A DNA stretch of 64,000 nucleotides from Chrysaora quinquecirrha (Eukaryota > Cnidaria > Scyphozoa > Semaeostomeae > Pelagiidae): assembly GCA_014526335.1 (NCBI GenBank), contig JACTAT010000029.1, forward strand, positions 4,854,105 to 4,918,104. Direction: 5' to 3'. Numbering within the stretch: the stretch's first letter is position 1; every line of letters begins with the position of its first letter. This document shows, piece by piece, positions 1 through 13,700 of the stretch. A model generated the notes under the pieces. The model searched no databases and was not told the origin of the DNA. It saw nothing but the letters and a program-made list of their open reading frames with translations. The translations under genes and the position numbers were made by a program.

Positions 1-3000
1 ATCAACTTTCTACTAAAGGAACAGATACTATGCTATCTCTTACTACTCTTGGGATTGCAGATAACCAAACTAAAACATCCGTTCTGAGTCTACAAGTCAG
101 CGATTTAGATGAAAATAACTTGATCGATCTACCTGTTGTATTCTCGACACCTCGGTTGCCTGTGACAATTCATGATCGGGCAAATTATCAGGATTTAGAA
201 AAATGGCCACATCTACAAGAAATCAACTTGATAGACATCGACGCTCAGGTGGGACTTCTTATTGGAAGTGACGTACCTAGAGCACTTGAACCAAGAGAAG
301 TAAAATCTGGACAACCAGGTCAACCTTATGCTACAAGGACAGATCTTGGATGGGTAGTCAATGGCCCACTGAAACGATCTGGAAGCTCACGATCTACCGT
401 AAGCTTTATCAAAACTGATGCTGATCTAACTGAACAATTTCAGAAATATTGTGAAATGGAATTTAATGACTCTTGCTATGATTCGAAAGCTGCTATGTCT
501 CAAGAAGACAAAATTGCCTTGGAGAAAATGAAATCTACCATTCAGCTGAAGAATGGTCACTATGAAATCGGTCTACCTTGGAAAGATGGGTTTCCTGATC
601 TTCCTAACAACAGATCAATGGCTGAATATCGTTTACAGCACCTGAAGAAGAGACTGGAAAGAGAGCCAACTCTGTTGAAGAATTACACGTCATTCATCGA
701 TGATTTATTGCAAAGGGATACGCTCAAAAGGCACCCAAGTCAGCAGGTAATGGTGGAACCACATGGTTCTTACCTCATCATCCAGTGTTCAATCCGAAGA
801 AACCAGAGAAAACTCGCGTCGTATTTGACTGTTCAGCAAAATATCAAAATGTGTCTCTTAACAGTCAGCTCTCACAGGGGCCGGATCTAACAAGCACGTT
901 AGTTGGAGTGTTGACAAGATTTCGAACTGGACCAGTGGCTTTAATGGCAGACATAGAAGGTATGTTTTTGCAAGTTAAAGTTCCTGATAAAGATGCTGAT
1001 AGTCTTCGATTCCTTTGGTGGCCAGATGGAGATTTGAATTCAGATCCAGAAGAATATCAAATGCTTGTGCATTTGTTTGGGGGCACATCATCTCCAAGTT
1101 GTGCCAGCTTTGCTTTGCAGCAGACGGCAGAGCAGAACAAGAAAGACTTCGATCCGGTTACTATTGAAACAGTAAAGCGAAATTTTTATGTCGACGATTG
1201 TTTAAAGTCAGTCGGTTCTGAAGAACAAGCCATACAGCTTCAAAGAGAGCTACGACAGTTACTATCTAGAGGTGGGTTTCGACTTACCAAATGGATGTCA
1301 AACTCTGTCAACGTATTAGAAGCAGTACCTGAACTAGAAAGAGCTGCATCAGTAAAGAATCTCGACCTCGAAAATTCGAAGTCTGAGCGAGCACTTGGAG
1401 TTTGTTGGGATGTCTCGAACGACGAATTCGGGTTTAACATTACAATGAAAGAAAAACAGCCTACAAGAAGAGGAATTCTCTCAGTCGTAAGTTCCATTTA
1501 CGATCCACTCGGGTTTGCAGCACCCTTCATTCTACAAGCAAAGGCAATTCTTCAAGAGCTGTGTCGTCAAAAGTTAAACTGGGATGACAACATATCTGAG
1601 AAAGATCTACATGATTGGAATAACTGGCTGCGTGATTTGCCCAAGCTAGAAGATTATAAAATCGATCGTTGTTTTCAACCTAAAGGATCTAACGAAATCG
1701 CCACGGTTCAGCTGCATCACTTCTCAGATGCATCGCAAATAGGTTATGGTGCAGTGTCGTACATAAGAATCGTAAATGCAAGAGGCGATATACATTGTTG
1801 CTTTATTATGGCAAAATCAAGACTGGCTCCAATCAAATCAGTTACCATTCCTAGAATGGAACTCTCTGCAGCAGTCGTTGCTACCAGACTAGATACCATG
1901 ATTCGACAAGAGACTGATCTTCACATCGATCAGTCTTATTTCTGGACAGATAGCACTTGTGTACTTAGATACATTGAGAACGAAGAAAAGAGATTTCAAA
2001 CATTCGTGGCTAACCGAATTTCTACAATACGCAACGTTAGTGTGCCGTCACAGTGGTATTACGTTGATACCAAAGCTAACCCAGCAGATGATGCTTCTAG
2101 AGGTCTTACTGCGAAAGATCTGATTGAGAACAAGCGATGGTTATACGGTCCAGAATTCCTATGGGGTCCAGAAGAAGAATGGCCTCAACGACCAGCTAGT
2201 ATGGGCAGTATTCCAAATAATGACCCAGAGATCAAGAAATCCGCGAAATCATTTGCTACAGAATCTGAAGAAGGAAAAGATACAGTATTGGATAATATTA
2301 TCAATCGACATTCTTCATGGTATAACTTGAAGAAGACTATTGCATGGCTAATTCGATACAAAACCAATCTTAAAGAAGCCGTCAGTAAAAGGAAGATGGG
2401 AACATCTACGAAATCAAGAGTTATAAAGCCTTTAAAGATCAGCGAGTTGAGAAAGGCAGAGACAGTGATTCTACAATATGTTCAGAAACGAAGCTTTCCA
2501 TCCGAGATGAAATTATTGTCTACGAATCAACGGAAAGAAAATGGCTCAACAACTAGTCAAAGAGCAAAGAATCCAGTGGGCAAAAATAGTTCATTGCAGC
2601 GATTAGATCCATTTATATCGGATGATGGTATTTTACGTGTCGGAGGTCGCTTGCGACGTGCTCCAATCAGTGATGAATCGAAACATCAAATCATCCTTCC
2701 GAAACGTCATCACATCGTTGAGCTGATTGTTCGCTACTACCATGAAGTATCCGGTCATTCAGGACTAGAGTATGTATTGGCTCTAACTCGTCAACGTTAC
2801 TGGATTATCAGGGCAAGATCGACATTGAAACAGATCTTAAACAAATGCTTTAGTTGCAGAAGAAGACAGTCGCCAGTGGAAGCACAAAAGATGGCTGATT
2901 TACCCAAAGACCGAGTTACACCGTCAAAACCACCATTCTCGTTCGTGGGTATCGACTGCTTTGGTCCGTTTCAAGTTCGTCGTGGGAGAACAATGGTTAA

Positions 3001-3859
3001 AAGGTACGGAGTTATCTTTACCTGTTTATCTATTAGAGCGATTCATATTGAAATTGCACATGCCTTAGATACCTCATCTTTCATAAATGCATTTAGAAGA
3101 TTCATTGCTAGAAGAGGTTGCCCAGAAGAAATCAGATCAGATAACGGAACTAACTTTGTCGGCGGCAACAAAGAATTGTCACAAGCTATTTCAGAATGGA
3201 ATGAGAGCAAAATGCAAGAATTCTTGTTACAGAAGTCAATCAAATGGACTTTCAACCCACCAGCAGGTTCACATCACGGTGGAGTGTGGGAGCGCTGCAT
3301 CCGGACAGTGAGGAAAGTAATGAATGCAATTCTAAAGGAGCAGACGCTAGACGATGAAGGGCTTCTTACTCTCATGTGCGAAGTTGAAGCTATAGTCAAT
3401 GGTCGTCCCATAACTAAGGTTTCAGATGATCCTAGTGACTGGGAGGCGCTTACTCCAAATCATCTACTTCTACTTAGAGCTGGACCAACACTACCGCCTG
3501 GAATTTTCGACAAAAATGATTGCTACACTAGACGAAGGTGGCGACAAGTACAATACTTAGCTGATATATTTTGGCGTCGATGGCTTAAAGAGTACCTGCC
3601 AACATTACAGCAGCGTCAGCGATGGAATAAGTCTAAAAGGAATCTACAAGTGGATGACATCGTGTTGATTGTCGATGAGAGTTTGCCTAGAAACCAATGG
3701 CAGCTTGGTCGTATCGTCGAGGTTCATAAGAGTAATCAAGACGGTTATGTAAGATCTATCAAAGTGAAAACAAGAACATCTCTACTCGTGCGTCCAATTG
3801 ACAAAATTGTTCTTCTTGAATCAGTGGAACAAGAAGATGGAAAGACTCAAGATCATTGA
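1..3859 (+). pseudogene. pol: BEL/Pao pol polyprotein, frameshifted and 5'-incomplete
   Basis: The first open segment (about 3-890) carries the end of the A17/DUF1758 aspartic protease domain (LLIGSD, then LGWVVNGPL), continues into the linker, and is open to the left edge. The second (785-3859, called here from a GTG that is not a true start) carries, numbered from that GTG: reverse transcriptase with D56 and YVDD at 135-138; RNase H with D315, E359, D389 and D436; an HHCC finger (H653, H658, C688, C691); an integrase core with D724, D786 and E836; and a DUF5641-like tail around 895-1010. Family motifs move from one frame to the other at about 711-716, in a short A-run where one base appears to be missing. 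All catalytic residues are intact, so the lesion is probably recent or a sequencing error. The stop is at 3857-3859. Confidence 0.88.
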
Positions 3860-3985
3860 CTTACAGATAAGCAAACATTTCTTTATTGTCACATTTATCT
3901 ACATTACTATTTGTTTGCTAACCTTTATTAACATTTATTGTTAGTTATGGACATTCTAAAGGCTATTGCCTTTAAGGGGCCGGAA

Positions 3986-4450
3986 TGTTAGCTGTCATCG
4001 CTAACAATCGTCTTTGTTTTCTATCTGGCTTCCGGTTGCTGGGAGGCGTAGCTTCCGCTCGTGGCGTTTTCTCTCTCTCTCTCTCAACTTTTGAATTCGA
4101 ATGACATGGGCGAAATGTTTTCGTCTAGTATCTACCTGAGTAATTATCTATCGATCGTATGGAGAAATCGTGATTTAAATACAGTCTATCGCAGTCTACC
4201 GTTTCTACCTTTCTACGTTTGAACCTGGCAATCGGGAGACCAAAGTAAGTTTTATTTAGCAATAATTTTCTAGTTTTGTTGTTAGCTTTAGGCTCGCTGT
4301 CGTCGCTGTCGATTTATCATAATTAATCATAGAGTTAAGTTAAGTTTATTTTTATTTCGTTTCTTTTAGTCAGATTACATACATCAGATTACACATACAT
4401 CAGATTACATCAGATTACTTATTCAGATTAAAGATTCAGATTACAGATGT
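3986..4450 (+). repeat. 3' LTR of the BEL/Pao element
   Basis: The start is set by the polypurine tract and the TG dinucleotide at 3986. The first 20 bases form a short hairpin: TGTTAGC, a 6-base loop, then GCTAACA (3986-4005). A CT run lies at 4072-4084. The segment 4371-4448 contains five or more imperfect CAGATTA-containing repeats. The right boundary is my estimate. Confidence 0.55.
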
Positions 4451-4722
4451 TAAAGTTTGATAACTATTCGTTTTTCGTCTTTATATCATCGATCTGCGTT
4501 TGTTTGAAAAACGATTGCCGGTGTGAATTCTATAGAGAAAGCTGAAAACAGGCCTATAAAACAATTTTGGCAATAAATGTTCAAACGACTCTATGCGATG
4601 GGATTGCATAAGATTGCACACATCATGATTAAGGCGGTATAGAAAAGGTGCAGCATTTAAAATATTGTGTAATGATAGGTCTTATAATACCTGAAGTGCC
4701 ATACACAATGCTTAATGCCATC
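4451..4722. other. spacer between the LTR and the coiled-coil gene 3' end
   Basis: No coding signal was seen. It should contain the 3' UTR of the minus-strand coiled-coil gene. No polyadenylation site could be assigned with confidence. Confidence 0.4.
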
Positions 4723-7700
4723 TTATGCCGATACCTCCACCGATCTTGCTGTTTCTTCTGCCTTTAGTCTAATAGCATGATGAGACTTGTTGTTAGCGTC
4801 GAGAAAGAGCCCAATATTTTTAAGAGTTTCTTGAAGTGATTCTTGAATGCTCAGCAGTCTTTTTCCATTCTCTTCCGAGAGTTGCTCAAATCTGAGTATA
4901 CCAGCTCGTGTCTGAATGCCACGTAATTTGTAATAACATTCTAGTGCTTTGTGAAGTCTTGTACGGAAGTTGAATAACTGTGGAGAGAGTGTGTCGTTTA
5001 GACCAATGTATAGCAGGGTTTTTAAAAGATTTTAAAGATTATAGCATGATGTTTCTGCTTTGCCATAAGATTGCAACAACGTAGGGTTTGCTGAGATCGT
5101 AATAATCGTACGTGGAAGTGATACATTAATTGGACATTATTCAAGATGTTCAAGTTAAGATTCAAGAGTTGGTCAAAAGATCAAAAATTGTTTGTTTGCT
5201 TGTGAAACACAATGCTGGCCAATTTGACCACATCACAACACATTGCTCATTAAACATATTTTACTTGAGACAAGCATTTAACATTTTTGAAGTGTTTCAA
5301 AACCATTACTAGCAAAATTCTGCCTGCCAAGCAATGTTTTGCGACGTGGCCAAACGATCAAACATTGTTTGTAAAGCAAAATGTTTGACCAACAATGTTT
5401 GATAGTTTGGCCAAGGCCTTCCTGTGGTTCAGGCCAAGCAATGGACATTGACTTAACATAGACCGCGGTTAACGATCGATCTAGAACTGAATTGAATGGT
5501 AGTGGACTTTTCTAACTTGCTGAGGGAGGAACAGAGTAGTACTTTCTATTAAAAAATAAGACAGGGACTGAACTGTCACTGTCTCATTAAAAAATGTGTA
5601 AGTAGCAGCATAAAAGAGATGAATGTATAAATGCACATGCAGCTACTAAGACTTCAAAGCATCTCCGCTTATTTGTGAGAAGTTCACAATTAATTTAGAT
5701 TTAAGATACACATATTTAATTGCAGCACGAAAATAGAAGATTTAATTTTAACCGGAAAACGTAAATTCAGAGACTTAAAAGAAGTGGAAAAATTCAGCAA
5801 CAAAACGAAGACTTTGCCTTAAAATTCAATCAAAATACCAATTTAATTATAAGAATATCTTATTACAATTAGAGTGATTGGTATCTTAATCAAATCTTTA
5901 TACAAAGTTGCGTTTTTTTCTTATCAAATTTTGCATTGTTTTGTATCACTTAACTTGATATCTAGATTCTATATCGTGGTCATGATTTTTTTAACAAGCA
6001 TTACTGTCTGGTTCTCTTTAAAAATACTGGTTTTCTACTATAAAGACCTGAGTCATCACATCGACATTAAATGATAGCCAAAACCCCACAATCTAACCAT
6101 GACCTGACATCCTCTCGGAGCAAATTTTAAAAGCAACAAAGAACACCTCAAATAAAGACATACAACAAAACACTGCTACTGGGGGTTTCAAGAAACATTA
6201 CCCTGAGTACCAGAGCCTCGTCGGGTCACAGGGAGTGGGAAAATGAGAAACGAGGAAAAGAGAGAGGAAAAAACTGTCCAAGGCCGAATATATAACCAGA
6301 TGCGGATCGAGATGAACCAATCAGAAAGTGAAGCCGAATTGGCATTGCACTTATCAGCTTGCAAGATACAGCGGCAAAATCTTGGACGACACAATGAAGC
6401 CGAATTGGCATTGCACTTATCAGCTTGCAAGATACAGCGGCAAAATCTTGGACGACACAATGAAGCCGAATTGGCATTGCACTTATCAGCTTGCAAGATA
6501 CAGCGGCAAAATCTTGGACGACACAATGAAGCCGAATTGGCATTGCACTTATCAGCTTGCAAGATACAGCGGCAAAATCTTGGACGACACAATGAAGCCG
6601 AATTGGCATTGCACTTATCAGCTTGCAAGATACAGCGGCAAAATCTTGGACGACACAATGCCAATTCGGCTTCACTTTCTGATTGGTGCGATTCGATCCG
6701 CATCTGGGTTCAAATTTCGCCTTAGACACATGTTTTGGTCAATTTCTGATGTCTATACTCTAAGGAGTGTCAGACGAAAAAAGCTTTGTTCAGACATGCT
6801 TTCGATGTTTTGCGCAATTTTGTTACCTGCCAATACAAAATAAGTTTTTACCACAGTGCCCTACAACAACTGACGACTTCGAGCCTAGCCTGCTGCTATT
6901 TCCTCAAAAGGAATTTCTTACCTCTTTTTTATCCTTTAGACTGCTTTCTGATAACAACGCTGCTTCATATGCATTCAGCAATCTGTCTTTTGCAAATACA
7001 TGTTCATTTTGTATAGAAGTATATGACTTTGCAAGCTCCTTGTTCCAATCCAAAGATTTTCTGAGTCCCTCCTGAAGACAATGAATACAAAGAGTAAACA
7101 AAGAAACAAACAATAAAAAACGAACCAAGTTTCATCCATACTAATTGCCGTAAAAATTCAACCAGGCTCCCTCTCTCTAACAAGTCTGTCTTTCTTAAAC
7201 CCGCAAATAGACTTATCCCACCCATGTACCGCAAAAACCCTTGAATCTTCTCCATCCATTTCTCCTGCCTTAGTCCTGTAGAAATAATTGACAGCCCCTT
7301 ACTTTAAAGAAGCCCTTTTTTATTAAGTACCGTTGCTTATGAAAGTCTATGAAATGAAGCAAATGTCTCAACTTTATCTCTTTTCCTTATGATTCCAATT
7401 GTTTAAGGTCAAAACCTTCCGATTTAAATCAGCATTTAACGTCTTTAACAATCTGATTAGCAAAAAGTAAAATACGTTTTATATCAAGATCTATCTCTAA
7501 CCGGCCCCATCTCTAATAAAGCTCCTTTCAAATACCTAAAATTAAATAAATAAGGCCGGGATGTAATAGATCTTTTATGGTAGGCTGACTAATCCAGGAG
7601 TCAAACAGAAAATCGATCTAACCTTCAGTTCATTCAGCACTTCGTCTCTCTTTTTCATGTGTTTTCTATGTTCTACAGCTCCATGCATTTCTCTATCTGC

Positions 7701-10700
7701 AGAACAATTAACAAAGAAGCTAGAAGATTGCCCTTGATCAGATTTGAATGAGTGTACTGTGAATCCTTGAATGGCCCTTTTGGGGCTTTATTAATTTTTC
7801 ATTATTTTGGAGGGGAGCTTATTCGAGAGGGGCTTAAACGATGGGGGCTTAAAAAACTATACACAAAAGCAAGATTTATCATCGACTTAGAGAATGCATT
7901 TTCTGTCATAACTCAATAAAGTACCAATATGGACTCAAAAGGGTAACACAACCATATCAGGGGTGGTGGCCTATTCAGGGGGGTTCATTAACAATTTCTC
8001 GCTCTAAGGTGGGGGCTAACTCGAGGTGGGGGCTAACTTGAGGGGATGGCTTATTCGAGGGGGTTAATTCGAAGATTTACGGTATATACTGATCGAATTT
8101 TAAATCATTGAAAATTCTTATGATATATTTGCATTGGTTTAATGAAAAACAGTCTTTACTTTGCAGGCGATGTGGCGTCGCAGTTTAATCTGGCTTGCTC
8201 GTGGTTTCAATAACTTAGCGAAGCTGGGGCCACGGTAGCGTTCCAGCTATGGTTGAAGACTCGTTGGTTCCTTCTGCTTCTAAGATCCTTAGGACGGGCG
8301 CTAAATGCATCATTTCACATTCACCTTCACTTTTGTAAGGAATAGGAGAATAGAAAGCGCATAATCTCTTAGAGGCGAACAGTATGCCCATAAATGACAG
8401 CATGTGAGATGTCAACTTTAAGCTGTTAAATAAATAGTTACCTTTGACTTGCATTAGAGTATTTTCTAATGTTTCAGTGATGCCCTGTCCAGCTTGCAAT
8501 TGAATGTTCAGTTCATTTAACTCCTCACTACAATAAAAAGAATTGCAAGCACTCTGTCAGTAAAAAAATACCGTATTTCCTCGAAAAAGCGCTTTTTCTG
8601 AACGAGAGCCCCCCCCCCAAAAAAAAACATTGAAAATTTAATGAGCGCCCCAGACGCTCTGTGAAGGAAATCCGTTACTTCAAACTTTAAGATGTATACC
8701 GTTTATTTGAACTACAAGTAAGAATGCTCAGGACAGTGAAGTTAAGTTTGCTGTACTACCTCTCCTGAAGCGATTGCAATACAGGTTGTTGCATGCGGAG
8801 AGGATTCCCTTGCTCAAGATTTCCACCATTTTCCAGAAAAATATCCAGCCGGCCCAGACCTCTTTGAAAAGGTCTATTCCAGGCAAAGAAACATGAAGGT
8901 GTTCCATACCGAAAAGAGAGATTATTGACATAAAAATTCTGTTATGCCCTGAGAAATGAATTAGCCCTCAACTTAACTCGTATATTTTCGTCGGATTTTA
9001 TAACTGTGGGACTCACGGTCTCACTTTCTTAACTATGTGCAACCAACCCCCATCAAAACAAGTAAAATACAATATATCTGAACATCTAGTATACTAAACT
9101 TGGATGCAGATTATATTGGAGTCGGACGGGGGCAATGTAAAGCTAGCAGAACACTAACCTTAATTCTTCAATTGCTTCTTGAGTTGACAGCAATACCCGG
9201 TTCATCATGACAGATGATGATGCCATGTCTTGCATTCGTTTTTCAATTGCCTCAGTCCGCCATTCCATATCGTCTATTTTCTTATTATAACTTGTTAACT
9301 TCGTCTAGAAATGGAAGATTGTTTAGAAAAAATTCCTCAATTTTGGTAGAAGGTATCCAAAGTAAGCTCCCTAACCAAAGCGCCGGTTCCTACATAAGAA
9401 CCAGAACTGTAGCGCTAGGTGGTCCCAGCAAGGCTATGCACCCCTACTTATTGAAAAAAAACGTTAGATTAATACATCGTGTACCGTTCTTTAATGAATC
9501 CGGCAGTAAACCTTCGTAGAACATTCGAGTCCCTTTTATATACCCGGTTTACCATCTAAGAGGATGGACTGTTAAGGCCTACACCAAAGACGTTGGAATT
9601 TCCCAACTGCAGTTTCTGACCTGATTGCATTGTGTAGCTACAAGGGCACTCTGTCTACGAAATGGTCAACGTTATAAATTCAGATTCATGCTATTTAAGG
9701 TTAGGTATAAAGATAAAAGCTACTATGATCAAATCTTGAATGATTAACTATCCATATAATGAGTTTATAGTCTCATCTATAGTCTTCATTATAAAGAACA
9801 TTTTAATGCATCCAATTTGATTCTTTGCTTGCTGTTTTCGGACTCGTGGTTTTGTGTTTATGCATTTAAGCAACGATTGACTCCCACAGATGACGTTCTA
9901 AGCATGAAAATGCCACTTAACTGCGTTGATTTATGCCTACTAACCTTATAATTTTGTTCTTCTGGTTTTAATTTATTGCATTCATCAGTGCATGTCTTGT
10001 GTGTTTCAGCATGCTGTTCTTTGACTTTTTCCAATAATGCATTCAGTTCATTAATGACCTAGATAGAAGAATATTTGTAGAGGGAGGTAAAGAAACCTGA
10101 TAGGCATAGAAACCTCGTATGGTATGGCAAAGCTTAAAAAATAAAAACATGCATCGTAGGCATTCTTTTATTTAGCTCAGAAAGATGAAGATCCAAGATG
10201 TCAGTAACTTTTTTAAATTTGTCGTAAAATTTCGTAGATTTGGAGATTTTGAAGACGATGTGGACTTAGAAGACCATTTTAGGAAAATCTGATCTGTATT
10301 ACAATACCTACAATCTTGGACAAAAATTATGAGACAAACTGAAGCTTCCATTAATAGTTGTCTTAACTTCGCATTTCACCCTCCCCCCTCACTCAATGTT
10401 GATCAAATGGCGTGGGATTCTTTTCAGTGTCACTCAACATTGATCCATGGGGGGAGGGGGTGTATTATTGATTAGCGAAGCTTAAGTTAAGGAATTGATA
10501 GTATTACTGGGAATCTTCTGGTTATCTCAATATATATTGTCCAAGATTGTAGATTAAGGGCGTTTTTTGTACTCTCCCTTGATACAGTCTTTCAAGAAAA
10601 CAATGGTCACTTTCATATTGCAAAGTATATGCAATCTTTGAGTAGCTTGTTGAGCTGGTAAAGCAGGAGCAGGGAAAATAACTAAAGACTCACTCAAGAC

Positions 10701-13700
10701 AGCAATAACGGAAATTTTCAGCAAATCTGAGCCCGAGTATACATATTTACTTGCGATAATAAACTAAACAAGTAAAACATAAGTTATAACTTACATTAGT
10801 TCTTTCTTCATGAGCTTTCTCCATCTTTTCTACCTAGAGTAAATTTGTGAATAAAAACATGTTATATAACGTATGATGTAAAAGTGTATAACATAAGTTT
10901 GTAAAATCTAGCTGGCCATCTAAAACTGACAACAACAACCTAGCTGAACGTTTCTCTCAGTATTGTACCGCTGGCAAAAGGGCATCATTAGAGGCGTTAA
11001 ACTGAAATATCAAGCGCCCAATTGATATCTAGGCTCTCACCACACTAAAAGAAAACATTGCATTTATGCACTCTTGCCAAGATAAATGTTCCTGAAATTT
11101 TTCTAAAAAGTTCGCTTATTATTTAGCATCTGAGAACTATGACTCAGAAAAAGAGGATCTCGTCAGATGAGACAGGCTCCAAAAGAAAAAAAGAAACCCC
11201 AGAAATATTAGCTAACGTTTCCTCCTTGCGTTGTTACTAATCAAGCATCAAAGATTATTTCATTATTCAATAAAGGCTACCAACCTGGAAAGATGTTAAA
11301 CTATCATGCCTTTCTTCTCGCATGTTAATTTAGTTTGCATTTCCTATATTACTCAAAAGTACCATAGGTTTCAGCACATTCCCATCCAAATTTTAATGCC
11401 AAAGACCAATCGTTAAAGCCTTTTGCAGTACTGTGACTAAGCCAGCAACAAATTATTACCTTCTGCCCTCACAATTATACAGTGTTTAAATTTAAATATC
11501 ACCCGCACGCTGGAAGATAAATCTCTATTGAATTGGTTACCTGACTTTTTAACGTATCAACTGACTTTCCGATGTCCTCTGCTCTTTTCGAGCCCTGCAA
11601 ACCAAGAAAATGCATTTAAAAAGTAAGCCTAAGAAAAAACAGAAAAATACAAAAGCATATGGGTGTTGGCAAAATGTTATGTGCTGAAGATACTGCAAAA
11701 TTGCTTGCTTGTTGTAGTGCTGATCAAACAGGCAAAGGGTCCATGAAAATAGAAATAACAGCATAATGAAAAGAAATGCAAAGCAGGGGTGTGATTGTGC
11801 ATTAGTTTAATATGAAATTCACTCTTTTTTCTCCTCATCATTTTCTTATTTTTTTACATCCAATCGTAACAAGAATTTCACCATCATTTCCACATTATCA
11901 GCACAATTACAACCAGCCACAGCATCTCCGATCATCTAGATTGTAGAGTTATTAATCATGAAATATCCTACCTTGTCTCTTTTCTTTCCGGCATCTGATT
12001 TTGTTTTCTCAAAGTCTGTCATGTCAGCTGCTATTCTGGCCTATATGCAAGAATGAACAAAATTAAAATGAAACTGGTGATGATAAAAATTTTAAACAAA
12101 ACGTTTGGATAGTCTCTTATGTTTACATTATCATTTAGACTTTACCTATAGAGTAGCTGACTACAGAGTGGCTTAAAGACTGAGAGTATCTAAAAGACTG
12201 AGAGTTTCTACTTGAGAGCAAAAAAGCATTTTACTTAGAAAGGGATATCATGTCTTAGAAGGGGAGTTTACGCACAATTACTTAATTTTGAGATGGTTGT
12301 AGTAGGCATTGTACTTTTCACTGGGGTGTCTAATCCGGAAACTCATGCTATTTTGCTGTTATTTTTCAAAATTACAAAGTTACAAGGCTTTGGCACTGGC
12401 AAAACCATTATAATTGGCCAAACATTCATAATTTGCTTAAACATTTTAACGTCTAAAAACATTTTTTGCTTGATGCAAGCGCTAGATATTTGAGGAGCAT
12501 TGTTTTGCGACGTGGCCATATGGTAAAACATTTGCTTGACAAGCAAATTTCAAATGTTTGACCAGCAACGTTTGATAATTTGGTCAGGGCCTTAATTTCT
12601 TTTTAAACAACTAGAGGGTTAGAAGTCCTTCAGAAAATGAACTGCGAGCACAGATTTATCAATATCATCAAGGCCAGAAAATTGACATTCATTGGACACA
12701 TCCTTCGTAGTGACTCACTCGAGAAAGTATTACTGACTGGGATGGTATTTGGCCCCAGAGGTAGAGGTCGCCCAAAAACTCGGTACTGGGATGAAGTCAG
12801 AGAAACGACTGGAATGAAAATGGTGGAAGCAACAAGACTGGCTCAAGACCGGGATTGTTGGAGGAAAATGGTCCAGAGGGTCACGGCTGGTCGAGATCGA
12901 CCATTCTGTTGATGATGATGAGAGGGTTAGATTCCTCTTATGCTGGTAGCTATCTACAAGACTTTTTAGCCAAGCACTAGGCATTAAAAAACAGAAGTGG
13001 CAACAAAAACAATTTTCATAAGGAAACTGAACTTCAATACAAAGATAGAGTTGTCAACTCAATTCTTGCAGTTTGGACAAAAACCATACTTTTCTAGACA
13101 TCGATCACAGTGCAATAATTTTCAAAGCTGCGCTGTTGTTTGAGTGGGTGTTGAGAACGTCCGTTACTCCACAGAAGCTCGTAGAAAAGAAACAAACCAA
13201 CCAACCACAGTACAGTGAAATTTGATTGAGAAATATACCTATAACTTCGTAAGTCGCTCTCGAATCTCGTCCAAGTTTTTATCAGGAAGCAATGGATTGC
13301 AGTATGGCAGTATGGAGCGAGCGTCAGATTGGCATAAGAGAGAGAACTATGGATCGTGTGGGCGTAATATGTCTAGCTAACCAACCTGAAGAACCATTCT
13401 AGCGTGAGCTTCATCTTTAAGTTGTTTCTTCAATGAATCTGCAGTTGTCCTCAAGTCTTCTTCAATTCGTTCACATTTTTCCTTCTCTCGCTCGACTGTG
13501 GTCACAAGCTTTTCATTCACAAGTTTCACTTTTGCTGTTTCTTCTTTCAAAATCTGGTTGAAAAGAAACACTATCATGAAAATATCTCCAAATTCACGGA
13601 GCCCTCCAGTAGTAGGTCAGTTGTCGGGAAAATTCAGTGCGAAATAGATGCTACACCAAGATAACTTGAGTGACACACTTTTTATTTTATAGTTACAAAA

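Larger units (their letters stand above)
1..4450 (+). mobile_element. BEL/Pao LTR retrotransposon, 3' portion
   Basis: The coding order is aspartic protease (end of domain), reverse transcriptase, RNase H, HHCC zinc finger, DDE integrase and a DUF5641-type C-terminus, which is the BEL/Pao order. A polypurine-like tract (3974-3985) sits directly before the 3' LTR, which opens TGTTAGC at 3986. The 5' LTR, gag and the start of pol lie left of the window. The right end of the LTR is approximate because no second LTR copy is available for comparison. One frameshift in pol means this copy is probably not autonomous. Confidence 0.9.

Noticed and set aside
785..890. Separate start codon for the second pol frame
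   Set aside because: The GTG is internal. Family motifs lie in the same frame upstream of it, so this is one frameshifted gene, not two.
6188..6843. Four overlapping 160-171-residue ORFs on both strands
   Set aside because: They are translations of five perfect 66-bp repeats. The length is a multiple of 3, so all frames stay open by construction.
13250..13290. Possible extra coiled-coil exon on the minus strand (DEIRERLTKL)
   Set aside because: The reading frame that fits the neighbours meets TAG directly at the donor, so it cannot be a phase-0 exon.
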